From Calliopum simillimum (lineage: Eukaryota > Arthropoda > Insecta > Diptera > Lauxaniidae): 64,000 bases of DNA. Of the stretch, positions 23,891 to 35,170 are shown piece by piece. The notes beneath the pieces are model-generated. The model was not told where the DNA came from, searched no databases, and was given only the letters and a program-made list of their open reading frames with translations. Where the stretch lies: positions 88,681,058 to 88,745,057 of the forward strand of contig OX638372.1 of assembly GCA_951812925.1 (NCBI GenBank), given 5' to 3'. The first letter of the stretch is position 1. Every line of letters begins with the position of its first letter. The position numbers and the translations under genes are program-made.

Positions 23891-24651
23891 TAACTTACCG
23901 AAACTCCAACTTTTCAATATCCGAACTAATAATCTCAAGTTTTTGAAAAACAGTTATTTTTTATTTTAATCTGAAAACTCTTCGCCATCAAATAATTTCT
24001 GAGAATTTTAGTCCTCTAAATTCGTTAATTTTTTCGTTTACGATTTCTTTAAAACTAAAAATATCACATGTATAGGCTCCACAAAAAGTGCAGCTATTTT
24101 GCCAATAGGAAATATTAGGAGCCAAATTTTGCAGTTTTAGCTACAAAAAGATTTCACTATTTTGACTCTTATAATGATTCTTTTTTTATTTAATTAAATT
24201 CATTGTTAAGAACACACCTGTCGTAGAATAATCCATTCTGCAATTTTTCGTTTTTTTTGCACTTAAAGAAATATACGCACTTAAATCAACACTTCTTTTG
24301 CAACTTTAAAATTTTATTATATTTTACAAAACTTCAACTTTGACAGCGTAGTACGAAGCTGCAGATTGATTAAGATAAAATCGGGTCCCAGATTTCTTTA
24401 GTTTGGAGTATTAGCTGTATAATAAAAAAAAAGTTGAATCATTTTGGACCAATTACAAAAATTCGTTTGTGACCAGCTTTTTTGGGTTAAGTCTCCCTAT
24501 GTGCGCCATCGAGTGTATGCCCAGTTGGTAAGAGTTTCTCTACGGTCATCGCTGATGCAGCAGCCAAAGCGGTGTCTTCAAAGGTATTCCCTTTAAATTT
24601 ATGTTATATTTTTATATAGCGATAGCTATAAATTTTGGTCCCCGACTAAAC
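23891..24651. other. AT-rich non-coding stretch
   Basis: No gene or repeat-family match was recognised. Confidence 0.35.
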
Positions 24652-25092
24652 AAGCGGTTTTTAAGATAATCGAACTAAATTTCACTCAGACACTAAAAAC
24701 AGTAAATGCAAGCTCTAAGAAAAAACTTGATCAACTCGGACAAGAGGGCGTGGCACCTCCCATATAACCAAAAGTTTGAAAACGTTATACTGAAAACGTT
24801 TTTCAAGATAATCTAACAAAATTTTTCTCAGACACTTAGAACAGTAAGTGCAAGATCTGGTCATAAACCAGGCGAACTCAGACAAGAGGGCGTGGCAATT
24901 ATTTTCCATGTAAGTAAAAGATCCAAGAAGCTATACTGAAAGCATTTTTTGAGATAGTGCAACCAAATTTCCTCAGACTCTGAGAACAGTAAGTGCAAGA
25001 TCTGAGCAAAAGCTTTGAGAATTCGGTGAAGTGGTCGTGGCATCTTTCGTACAAGCAAAATTTTCAAAATACTTTAGTGTAGGATATATAAT
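24652..25092 (-). repeat. Family A copy 4 (tandem-unit part only)
   Basis: Three minus-strand units with cores 'gagggcgtggcacctcccatataac' (24742), 'gagggcgtggcaattattttccatg' (24888) and 'gtggtcgtggcatctttcg' (25031), then 'aaatactttagtgtagg'. The hairpin is absent and the tail is absent, so only the unit array survives. Confidence 0.8.
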
Positions 25093-25224
25093 GTAATGAT
25101 ATGTAATGTTTTAGGTCGTTTTCGAAATATCGGTCTTTTTCGATTTTTAGACCAAAAAAAAAAAAAAAATGGTTCCAGTTAATTGCAAATATCTCAAGAA
25201 CAAATATTTAAATTTAAAAGTACT

Positions 25225-25376
25225 ATATGATATAAGTCAGAAAATCAGTTTTGACCCTGCAGCTCCTCAGGGGTACATTTGAAACCCCCCCTCAAGGGCT
25301 TTTTTTTCATAGTCTAGGCCTTTTAATTTATTTCCCGAAAGCTTTGTAACTTTATGCGATACCCCTGTATATAAAA
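25225..25376 (-). repeat. Family B fragment
   Basis: The reverse complement matches the outer about 150 bp of 48428-48545: the sequence 'agtcagaaaatcagttttgacc', 'agctcctcaggggtacattt' and 'cgaaagctttgtaactttatgcg' correspond block by block. Confidence 0.7.
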
Positions 25377-27383
25377 CACAAATAAAATAAGAAAAAAAAA
25401 AATAAAAAAATATGTAAATGAGCCTTTTTCATTCAATTATATATATAGATATGTCATTTCTAAATCGATTTTCTTAAATAGTATCTTATTTTGATCATAG
25501 ATAGAAAGACTATTATCTAGAAAGTAATGTGGCAATTATTTATAGGAAATTTAATCACTTTTAATTCGACATACAATACGTTTAAATATATATATTGGTT
25601 CTTGAGATATTTGTTATTATTACTTGTAATTATTTTTTGGTCTTAAAACTGAAAATGACCATTATTTCGGAATTAGCAGCCGATCTTACATAGAAAATAA
25701 ATAATGGTTTTCAAATGTGTTCTTAGCTCTAGTTATGGAACTCGTGAATATTTTGGAAATTCTACTACAGGTATCAAATATTGTTGTAATTCAAATACTC
25801 ACGCTGCTATGGCGATTTCAAGTTTTGATCCATGTGGGAGATGTTTTTGTACCGATCACTCCTATTTTTGACAAATAAGTAGATGCTATCAATTCCATAG
25901 ATACTAAATTATTGATGCCATTGTATCTCAAGTAGTTTTTCTTTTATTAATTTATGCCTCAAAAATGGATCAAATAAACCATAGTGTATTCAAAGAGCGT
26001 TTTCAAAAAAAAAAAAAAAAGAAATGTCGCATAATTTTAGGAGCTTATTTTTTGTACAATATGATGCTTGATTTCTATAATGATGAATTACAAAATGTTG
26101 ACACTGTCTAAAAATAAGCAAATCAGTAACAGTTTAGATGCTCTAATACATTTTGCTCTTAAGAAATAAATTTGTAAGTATTAAATATACATACTTAAAT
26201 ATTAAAAACAAAATCCTAAAATTATGCAACATGTCCTTTACGCAAATTATGTCGCAATACTTTGCAACTGACATTTAGTTAAAAGGCCATAGTATTTTCT
26301 GGAAACAATTGCAAAAAATCTAACTTGAACTTTAAGGATAACATTTTCAATAAATTTGCGCAACACAGGCCACCAACACAATCGCACATATACATATGCA
26401 AATGAAGACATTTTATTTTATAAGAAAAAGAAAAATAAACTATAAATAGCAAATTTCTTTATCCAACCTTAAGTGACTATAAAATGCATTACATTACATG
26501 ACGTATTTATCACGTTACGGTGTTATATGATGACGCTGCTTACGCCATTTCCCATTCAGTAATTTTTTCTTCATTCACACTAATTTTTTGCTGATTTTAC
26601 ACACACACATCAACTACTATTTTCATGCTTTGCAAACATATGTTGTGTTCTGTTGTGTTTCCGTTCTCTTATGGTTTTCTTAACTGTTTTGCGCTCTCTT
26701 TCTTTTCTCTTTCCTCTGCTCTTTCCTCTAAATTTGTCATGTTTCCAGCAACGGATCCTATGGGAAATTTATTTCTTTAGTTATGCCAAATGCCTAAAAG
26801 CAGGCAACGCAATTGAGCAGTTGGCACGTTAGCTGGATACGTATGCTTGTATGTCTGTATTTGTATTTATGTGTATGTATCATTCGAACAACACTTGTAA
26901 CGGTATTATTGAATATTTATAAGTTCAATAAAAGAAATGATGGTACAAATAAATACAACAACAACAACTATAGACGTCGGCATGCAACATTTTTTTGTTG
27001 GGTGTGCTATTTTTGTATCCAACACGAGTGGCATGTAAATAAGCAAAAATTGCTTGGATTTTATTTTTAGCTGAGACATTTATAAACATTTCAGTAATGA
27101 TTTACAATAAAGCAAAAGAAAAATTTAACAAAATTACTTTACATACATGTAAAGCATGTGTTTGTGTATGTGTTTGTGTTTGGAAATGAATGATTTTATT
27201 GAAATCGTTTAATTTATGGTCGGAATTAAAGAAAAAAAATTTGCACACTTTTCAAAAGACTGCTATGTAGGTATTGGAGAATATCGAAACAGATTGAGCA
27301 CAAATAAACAAAATGCTTTAAAACTTAGAAAATTTTTATTTTCACATATTAAGGCCGAGAGGCTTTCCGAATCCAAAAGGTAG
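25377..27383. other. Long non-coding stretch
   Basis: About 2 kb with no recognised repeat family. The part at 26360-26800 is less AT-biased and looks like single-copy host DNA, with pyrimidine-rich runs near 26690-26730. The frame 26813-27070 (85 codons) has no recognised motif. A small (CAA) run lies near 26960. Confidence 0.4.
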
Positions 27384-27848
27384 AAAAGTGGTCACAAGAA
27401 GTACTGCGCTGTAGTAACACTTGACGTCACGAATGCCTTTAACTCAGCAGGCTGGCCTCAAATAATAAGAGCACTTCGAGATATAGGAACACCAAAATAT
27501 CTACTTCGAATAATTGCAAGTAATTTTGAAGAAAGGATGCTACTGTATGACACCGATGAGGGCGTGAAACAATACAGAGTCACAAGAGGTGTACCGCAGG
27601 GTTCGGTATTAGGTCACTCGTTATGGAACGCTATTTACGCTATTGGCATACTGAGGATCAAAGTACCTACTTGGTGTACATTAGTGGGGTACGTGAACGA
27701 TATTGGGCTAGTGGTGGTTGATAAAACTACAGAAAACCTGCAGATGCATTGCAATAAAGCAGTATACAGGGTAACTATTATGGCTAGCTGGTCCAAACTT
27801 GAAGTGAGCAGCAGAGGAAATGGAGGCGGTCCTGCTGAGTACTCGTAA
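27384..27848 (+). pseudogene. Non-LTR retrotransposon reverse transcriptase fragment
   Basis: A frame open from 27384 (after TAG 27381-27383) encodes part of the RT fingers/palm. 'CAVVTLDVTNAFNSAGW' is the domain A aspartate motif, 'VTRGVPQGSVLGHSLWN' is the block B signature, and 'LVGYVNDIGLVVV' occupies the catalytic Y/F-A-D-D position. There A and the first D are changed to V and N, so the enzyme would be inactive. After 'WSKLE' the frame shifts: the matching continuation 'AEEMEAVLLSTRK' lies in another phase up to about 27850. The overall pattern fits the R1/Jockey/LOA group of insect LINEs. Endonuclease, thumb and 3' end are missing. A mariner copy begins 37 bp downstream. Confidence 0.88.
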
Positions 27849-27884
27849 GTGATTGCATTTATAGAGACTTATTACTTTTGTATA

Positions 27885-28560
27885 CGAAGGGTACTATTTA
27901 CGTTTCGGGAACTGGCAACACTATTGTCAATACCTAAAATCTGGCACCACCATAATAAAGTTTGACATTTTTTAGCATAAACGTACTCACAACGTTTTGA
28001 TGTACAAGCGCTATTTGTATTGTTTACAGTGAGTTAAAAAAGTCAACTTGGCGAGCCTTTTTTTGAGCGATTGATAAATTATGGGGTATCCATCGAGAAC
28101 AAATTTTTTTTACAGCTAAGTGTTCATGCAAAATCAAATGTATTGAAATAAAACTAATGTGCAAGGTTGCTTCTATCTTGCAATATGTCACATGGTGATC
28201 TTGTATTATCAGTTCATGCATTGCAACAACCGATTTTGGACGACCTTCACGGAATTCGTCGGCGACCAAACTACGACCACAATTGAAATCACTATACTAG
28301 CCATACACTGTGGTTTTTGATGGTGCTTTATCACCGTGCAAAGAACTGAGTTCATCGACACATTCTTGTTGAGATTATCCACGCCGAAAGTTGTGAAAAA
28401 TGATCCAACGAAAACATTTTTTTGCCAAATTTATTTTCAATAGTACTTGTACATCAAAACGTTGTGAGTACGCTTATGCTAAAAAGTGTCAAACTTTATT
28501 ATGGTGTTGCTATATTTCAGCAAGTGTTGCTAGTTCCCGAAACATAAATAGAACCACTCT
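27885..28560 (-). mobile_element. Deleted mariner-family transposon
   Basis: 676 bp bounded by TA on both sides (27883-27884, 28561-28562). The termini are inverted repeats that stay alignable for over 100 bp, sharing 'tttcgggaac(t)(g/a)gcaacac', 'ataataaagtttgaca' and 'gtactcacaacgttttgatgtac'. Full mariners are about 1.3 kb, so roughly half is missing. Only the N-terminal DNA-binding part of the transposase remains, on the minus strand. Non-autonomous. Confidence 0.9.
28024..28370 (-). pseudogene. Mariner transposase, N-terminal fragment
   Basis: The minus-strand reading starts in 'ECVDELSSLHGDKAPSKTTV' near 28370, hits a TAG stop after 'VYG', then continues through 'DEFREGRPKSVV', 'DHHVTYCKIEATLHIS', 'SIHLILHEHLAVKKICSRW' and 'HNLSIAQKKAR' to 28024. 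These are the two helix-turn-helix regions and linker (WxPHxL-type motif, here 'WIPHNL') of mariner transposases. The catalytic D,D34D domain is deleted. The start codon, one in-frame stop and a small deletion around 'VVAMHE' also mark it as dead. Confidence 0.9.
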
Positions 28561-29384
28561 TATAATTACCAAGGAACAAAAACTTCGTTTAAGTGGCATG
28601 AATAAAATTTTAATTTATTTAAATCTTTTTTTCGCACTGATTCTCTGTATGTCCTTAAGTTTCTGTTATGTTTTATTTCTCTGGTATTGCTCAAAGAAAT
28701 GAAAACTTATAAATTTTATATAATTCGTATTAAATAAGCGCCGCGAAAAATTCCCAACTGAGTGTATGCAACTTTCATAAATTCATCGGAAAAACCGCAT
28801 TTGATTGAAGAGCACGATTTTCATGATTAGATACGTGATTTCGATTTGCTCATCGGGAGAACTAAAATTTTTAAATCATGATAGCAAGTCTCACGTAATC
28901 GTATACATTTTCTTAGAATACGGAAAAAAAAAACACTTTGTGGATTAATATCAGCGTATTAACGTTTGTAGTTGCAAGTGCATACCAAAATGACCTTACT
29001 GTTCATACAAAAAATTTCATAACACTAAGCGTGACATAATCCAACCAATTTTCTGTCAGATAGTTGGAAAGTTTAGTTTAAGCTTAGGGCGAAATTTGAA
29101 TGAACACTGAAAGCGCTGTTGATGACAATGTAGCAAAATTGCACAGAAATATTGGGAATAGCTTAAGAAAGCTCTGATAAGAAACCATGCGATTGGTAAT
29201 AAATATATAGCTTAGTTTTAGAAAATGCTAGCAATCAATCAAGAAAAATCTTAAAGAAAACTTTGAAACAACCTATGACAGCGTACTCATATAGGTTAAC
29301 TGTTTTCCTATCCGTCAAATCATAGTGTTAGAAACCATCATAGGTGTTTAATTTAATAATGGAACTCAAATTGACAGGAGAAGG
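28561..29384. other. AT-rich non-coding stretch
   Basis: No gene or repeat match was recognised between the mariner and the second family C copy. Confidence 0.35.
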
Positions 29385-30030
29385 TCAGCCAGAAGAATGA
29401 TAAAATGTTGCAAAGATAATATTACAACGAAAATATTAAGTTTTTTTGAAAAAGTTGAACATGGTGGATATGAATTCTAATTGTTACCTAAGATAAAAGA
29501 ATACTTATAGAAATATAAAAAAAAAAGTTGCCAGGAGAATGTCACGCACTTACGTTCTTTACAAAATTTTTAAATTTTTTTTTTTTTTTTTTAAAAAACG
29601 CACCAACACTCATTGTCTAAAAATCAAAACTGATAGAGCTGAAGAAGAACTGAGTCTTTTCTTGTCCTTCACTTTCAGTTCACTTTTTACTCAATATATA
29701 AAAAAGTTGCAATTGGAATAAGAAAAAGTGAGCGGAGAATGAGGACCAACTTCTGTTTCTGTCAATTCTCGAAGAGCTCACACAGCAAAATAGTAACTGA
29801 ATACAATCATTACCGTAGACGTTTTTGTTTTATATAATACTTAGTGTGCGAAACGAGCAAATTTAGTTCTTGGGACAGGTAAGAGAATGAGTTTTCAACA
29901 CCTTACGTTATAATTTCATAGTAAAAAATTTAGAATTAATTTTTTTATTTTAAACTATTTGTATAGAAACTGTTGTTATATATCTGTATTATATAGCTTA
30001 AATATCAAATTCGAATTTAAACATGGTTTT
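29385..30030 (+). repeat. Family C dispersed repeat, copy 2
   Basis: Collinear with 57660-58370: 'gataaaatgttgcaaa', 'ggtggatatgaattctaattg', 'ggagaatgtcacgcacttacgttctttacaaa', 'acactcattgtctaaaaatcaaaactga', 'ggaccaacttct', and 'aaatatcaaattcgaatttaaacatgg'. It is more diverged than the other two copies are from each other. Confidence 0.7.
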
Positions 30031-31040
30031 GGACCCCGGGTCATCGATTGGTAGATTTATTATCTTATTCAATATTACAAAAAATGGTTTCAAGTTTTTT
30101 TTTTATTTTTTGACCATAGCTAAATTTTTAATTTTTGTTAACTTTTTTAATTTTTTTTTTTTAATATATCGTGTCTTTAAGCAGTCCCTTTTTTTCAGCA
30201 TTTTTCCACAGGCTCAACATTTTTTTTATATTGTAATTTTTTAGAATTTTTAGACTTTATAGAGATGTTTCAACTTTGTCAAAATTCTTCAACATATTCA
30301 ACAGGTATGAACTTTGTCAAAATTTTCTACATTTTGACATTTCTACATCTTCAACATTTTTTGATTTATTTAAAATTTCTCGCTTTTGTCAACATATTTT
30401 GACTTTGTTAAAATTTTACTGCATTTTTTGTATTCAAAAATTGTGGATACTGGCACTTTTCATTAAATTCACACGATTTGTATTTATGTCTGGAATTCTG
30501 ACTTAAAGCTATGTAATATTTTCTTAAACATAAACCAACATTTTTCCATGCCTAATAAAAGCCTATGCAATGGAAAGTTTCTGCCAAGGAGCATAATTTT
30601 TATGACTAAATCATTTTAATGACTCCATTCCATGCAAAATGCGTTATCGCCAAAAACACCACCCTACGTTCCTTTATTAAGGCGACAAAATTAATTGCCA
30701 AATTAAGTGCCAGTAGCATTATAAAATGCATACTTAAATGTAGAAAGTGAAAATTTATATGAAATTTAAATAGCTTTAATGTTTATCCTAAGGTTTGCGA
30801 AAGTTTTTACTTCAATTACAGAGGAAATAGACCCAAAATACTTTTATATTCATTGCTTCATAGTCATAGACGTTTGTCAGCAAAATTTTTATTTTTATGA
30901 AAAAAATTTATTAGCAGCAATACTTTTTAACACTCCAATCCAACTTACAAATGTTCACCAATAAATTTTCTTGCAGAATTCTGAAATTTCAAGTGTTGAC
31001 AGTGAAACTGGCTGTACAGAAAGATTTGTCATGAAATTTC
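30031..31040. other. T-rich non-coding stretch
   Basis: Between about 30250 and 30440 the phrases 'actttgtcaaaatt' and 'ttcaacat(a/t)tt' recur irregularly. The hydrophobic frames here (30023-30244, 30276-30506) are a consequence of T-richness. Confidence 0.4.
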
Positions 31041-31105
31041 CGGTATTGAAACCAGCTCTTTTATATATTTATAAGCTGGTTTCATGTTGCCAATGCTAGT
31101 TCAGT
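31041..31105 (+). promoter_or_regulatory. Candidate core promoter: TATA box inside a hairpin plus TCAGT initiator
   Basis: GAAACCAGCT (31048-31057) and AGCTGGTTTC (31074-31083) form a perfect 10 bp inverted repeat whose 16-base loop is the TTATATATTTATA sequence. TCAGT, the arthropod initiator pentamer, follows at 31101-31105, with the TATAAG hexamer about 33 bases upstream of its A. Spacing is close to canonical. No downstream gene is visible, so it may be the promoter of an element or of a distant exon, or may be chance. Confidence 0.35.
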
Positions 31106-32770
31106 ATTATTTTGATTGCAGTGCATAAAGTTCAAAAGTAAAGTTGAAGTGGTGAATATCGTGAGAACGTATTATCGGAGTTAAATTAATGTTTTTATTT
31201 GAAAAATAGTGCGAATTGTTCCGTTTTGTGTTGCATTCCACACAAGTAATATTTTGATTGCAGTACGTAAAAGTCAAAGTTGAAGTGTTTAAAAGTATCA
31301 AAAGCATATCAGTTCAGTATTATTTTGTTTGCAGTGCAGAAAGATAAAATTGAAGTGTTGAGTATCGAACACTAAGTGTTAAAGCAGTAATATTATTGGA
31401 AAAAAAGTGTGTGTTGTTCATAACTTATACCAGTTCAGTATTATTTTGATTGCAGTGCACTAAGAACGAAAGTAAAATTGAAGTCTTGACTATCGAGTGA
31501 AAGTATTATCGCAGTTAAAGTAATGTTTTTAATGTGAAGAAATAGTGCGAATTGTTCAGATTTATGTTGCATACCATCTTAGTAATAGTTTGATTGCAGT
31601 ACATAAAGTCAAAGTTAAATTTGATGTATTTTAAAGTGTAAACGCAATAAAACTATTAGAAAAACTGTGTGTATTGTTCAGATTTATATTGCATATCAGT
31701 TTAGTATTGTTTTGACTGCAGTGCGGATGGATTGAACTGAATCGTTGAGTATCGCACAATAAATGTTAAAGAAGTAAAACTATTGCAGAAACAGTGTGTA
31801 TTGTTCAGAGTTTTGTTGCATAGCAGTTCAATACTATTTTGATTGCAGTGCACAAAGGTCGAATGCAATGTGAAGTGTTGAGTATCGTATTGCAGGTGTT
31901 AACGAACGTGAAGTCAATGAAAACTAGTAAGAGTGGTATCTTTGGCCTGGCCAAAAACTAAATACCCTACACTGCATTTCAAGTAAATTATTAGGAGAGT
32001 ATAAGAACAAATTGCTTATATGGGAAGTGCCACGCCCTCTTGTCCGAGTTTACCTAAATCTTGCGTATAGCTTGCATTTATAGATCCGAGTGTTTGAGTG
32101 TTATTTGGTTGGGTTATCTCAAAAAACACTTTCCGTATGACATTTTGACACTTTTGTTTACATGGGAGGTGCCACGCCCTCTAGTCCGAATTCGCCTGAT
32201 TTTTGCTCAGAGCTTATACTTACTTTTCCTAGTATTTATGTGTATTTTGCTTCTGTTATTGCAATTAATGCTCTTATTGGTGCATTTTGAATATATTTTT
32301 TGTATGGGCGGTAGGCGTGTCCCTTGACCGATTTCAATCATTTTCAATCCTCCGAGCTAACTTTTACGACGGGGGCAGAATACCAAATTTCATTGAATTA
32401 TGTTGGTCAGTTTTCCCAAAAAATGTATTTCCACACACACACACCCAGCCAGCCAGACAGACGGACATGGCTATATCGACTCAGGAGGTGACGCTGATCA
32501 AGAATATATATACTTTTCTATATCTGCCACGCCTTCTTCTCTGCGTTACAAACGGAAGGACAAAGTGAATATACCCTGGGTGAATGGTATAAAAACGTTG
32601 TGTATTGTGAAGATTTATGTTGCATATAAGTTAAGTATTCTTTTGACTGCAGTGCATACAGATTAATGTTAAAGTGTTAACTTTCGAATAAGAAGTATTA
32701 ATGTGGGAAAATAAATTTAAGAACATGGTGTATTATGAAGATTTCATTAGAGTAAACTAAAAAGAACATT
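31101..32770 (+). repeat. Tandem array with 'TTTTGATTGCAGTGC' units, interrupted by family A
   Basis: The 'agtattattttga(t/c)tgcagtgc' box occurs at 31104, 31246, 31317, 31438, 31582, 31704, 31831 and again at about 32634, beyond the inserted family A copy. Spacings of about 121 and 143 bp alternate, with one short interval of about 71. One monomer type carries 'cagtgcataaag', the other 'cagtacataaag'. Units also share 'gttgagtatcg' and 'gtgtattgttcag.tttatgttgcat'. Confidence 0.8.
31920..32592 (+). repeat. Family A dispersed element, copy 5 (inside tandem array)
   Basis: Starts with 'aaaactagtaagagtgg', then the TTTGGCCTGGCCAAA hairpin (31942-31956) and 'aaataccctacactgca'. Two units follow with cores near 32028 and 32170, then a complete tail from 'tgtatgggcggtaggcgtgtcc' (32301) to 'tataccctgggtgaatggtata'. 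The host array resumes immediately ('acgttgtgtattgtgaag'), so both borders are visible. The plus-strand tail frame 32287-32568 is open. Confidence 0.9.
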
Positions 32771-32819
32771 TTTGAGGAAATTGAATAAGTTTTGACTTAA
32801 ACTTTCTTTTGGAAGTCTC

Positions 32820-33687
32820 ATGACATAAAAGTCTCAAATACTTAAATTTTTATGGAACTAACTGAGATAGAATGAAAATATAGTGCGATTAAAAACCAAG
32901 TAATAAATAAATTTCAGAAGATAAAAATGTAAGACATAAAAAATCCGTGATAAAAATTTCAAGAGATTAAATTCTCATGAGATAAAAGTTGTACTGGATA
33001 TAATTCTGGAAAAAAAAATTAAAAAAAAACCTGCGATATAACAATTGTGCGATACAAGATAATTTTTTTTTTTTGTGAAATATAATGGAAATATCATGTG
33101 ATTAAAATATCAAGTAATAAATAAATTTTGAGTGATGACAATGAAGACATTAAAGTTCCACAAGATAAAATAAATTTCACGGGATATGACTTTTTTGAAG
33201 TAAAATTCTCATGAGATAAAAATTGCACTGGATATAATTCTAAAGAAAAATTAAAGTAAAAAAAAAATCATGGGATATAAGAACTGAGCGATAAAAGATA
33301 CATTTTTCATGGATTAAATGATATATTATGAAAATATCATGTGATAAAAATATCAAGCAATAAATTTCAAAAGAAAAAATTGCAAAACATAAAAGTTCCA
33401 TGACAAAATAATTTTCATGAGATAAAAATTTCATGAAGTGAAATTCTTATGAAATGAAAAAATTTAATTTCATGGAATAAAAATTTCATGAGATAAAATT
33501 CTCATTAGACAAAATTCAACTGCATCTTATTAGAAAAATGTTAAAGGAAAAATAACATGGGCCATAAAAATTGTGCTTGTGCTGTACAAGATAAATAATT
33601 TTTATACAAAATATAATGGAAATATCATGTGATACCAAGAAATAAATTAATTTCAAAAATAGCGGTTTTTTTTATTTATTTATTAAG
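32820..33687 (+). repeat. GATAAAA-rich degenerate array, first part
   Basis: Dozens of variants of 'catgagataaaaattt', 'catgggataaaa' and 'ttctcatgagataaaa', spaced irregularly at 20-40 bp with larger blocks repeated. For example, 'actggatataattctaaagaaaaattaaa' in the first part recurs at about 34680. It resumes at 34545 after an inserted family D element. Confidence 0.75.
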
Positions 33688-33689
33688 TA

Positions 33690-34544
33690 GGGTAAGGGAG
33701 GGAAATATGGACCACCCATCTTTCTTTTTTAAATAAAACTCAAAATACATAAAACAACACAATTAATTTTTGTGTTATTCAGTACAGGAAACAATTTACC
33801 TTTATTCTGATTCACTTTTAGATAAATATCTCATCAGGATAAAGAAATGAAGATAAAAAAAAGTGTAGTGTAATATGGACCATATAGTTCATTTGGTACA
33901 GAAGTTGCATATAAAAATGTCACTTTCACATCCGGCACTTTTTTCGTGACTGCAAGAACGTAAGATTACACATTTAACCCAAAATTCGCCACTGCGATCT
34001 TCTGAGTAAAGGGTATTACATTATATGCATTTTTCATCTTTTTTCCTTTGTAGTTAACGAATTACAAATAATGACCATCAGAATCGTCATGAAATCTGCA
34101 GCTAGATTCCCCATCTGAAAAAGATGATAAATGTATTTGTTTTTGAGGCTTTTTTCTTTGGTGGTCCATATTACCCACAGCACGTGTTGGTGAAATAAGT
34201 GGTTTTTTATCAAAAAGTCTTGTGGTTAATGAACTTATTTGTGCTCATAAATAATAAATAGTATTCACTGACTTTATATAATCAACCATTTATTTAAAAA
34301 CGCGATGTCTTTAAAGTGAAATAATGAAATATACTCACTAGAAAAAAATTATCAGTGATCTTTTTTTTAGAAAAATCAAATTTACAGAAACATGCGACAT
34401 CACCTAACGCTAAAATCGCCCTATTATAAGCTTTAGATATTAGCGTTAAGTTTGAACATGAATAACTGTAAATCCTATGTATGCAGTGGGAAATAACCGT
34501 GTGGTCCATATTACCCACGTAGTCCATATTTCCCTCCCTTACCC
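33690..34544 (+). mobile_element. Family D element, complete copy 2
   Basis: Inverted termini GGGTAAGGGAGGGAAATATG (33690) and its complement (ending 34544), flanked by TA on each side (33688-33689 and 34545-34546). 'gtggtccatattaccca' occurs twice near the right end and once in related form in the left end. Length 855 bp. The minus-strand frame 34294-34635 crosses the right border and is not a gene. The TA duplication points to a Tc1/mariner-type mobiliser. It sits inside the GATAAAA array. Confidence 0.85.
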
Positions 34545-35170
34545 TACTAGAAAACGTTATAAAACTTATAGTAATCTCACAATTTAAAGAGATATGGCAT
34601 AAAATATTAAAATGCAAGACATTAAAGTCTTTCACGTTATAAAACGTTTTTCAAGTAAAATTCTCATGAGATAAAAATTGCAGTGGATATAATTCTAAAG
34701 AAAAATTAAAGGAAAAAAATCATGGGATAAAAGAACTGAGCGATAAAAAATAATTTTTTCATGGAATAAATGATATATAATGAAAATATCATGTGATAAA
34801 AATATCAAGCAATAAATTTCGAAAGAAAAAAAAATTCAAAACATAAAAGTTCCATGGCATAAAATAAATTTCATGGGATAAAAATTTCATGAGATGAAAA
34901 TTTCATGAGATAAAATTCTCATTAGATAAAATTCAACTGCATCTTACAAGAAAAATTTTAAAAGAAAAAATCTCATGGGCTATAAAAATCGTGCTGTTCA
35001 AGATACATATCATGTAATAAAAATACCAAGTAATAAATAAATTAAAATGCAAGACATTAAAGTTCCATGAAAAAAAGAAATTTCATTAGATCAAAATTTA
35101 ATTAGATAAAATTCTCATGAGATAAAAATTACACTGTATAGTTTCAAAAATATTAAATTAAAAATTAATT
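34545..35170 (+). repeat. GATAAAA-rich degenerate array, second part
   Basis: Continuation of the array at 32820-33687: 'tttcatgagataaaattctcat' and related phrases recur, and a block of about 250 bp (34660-34930) parallels 33190-33520. It fades out near 35170. Confidence 0.75.
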
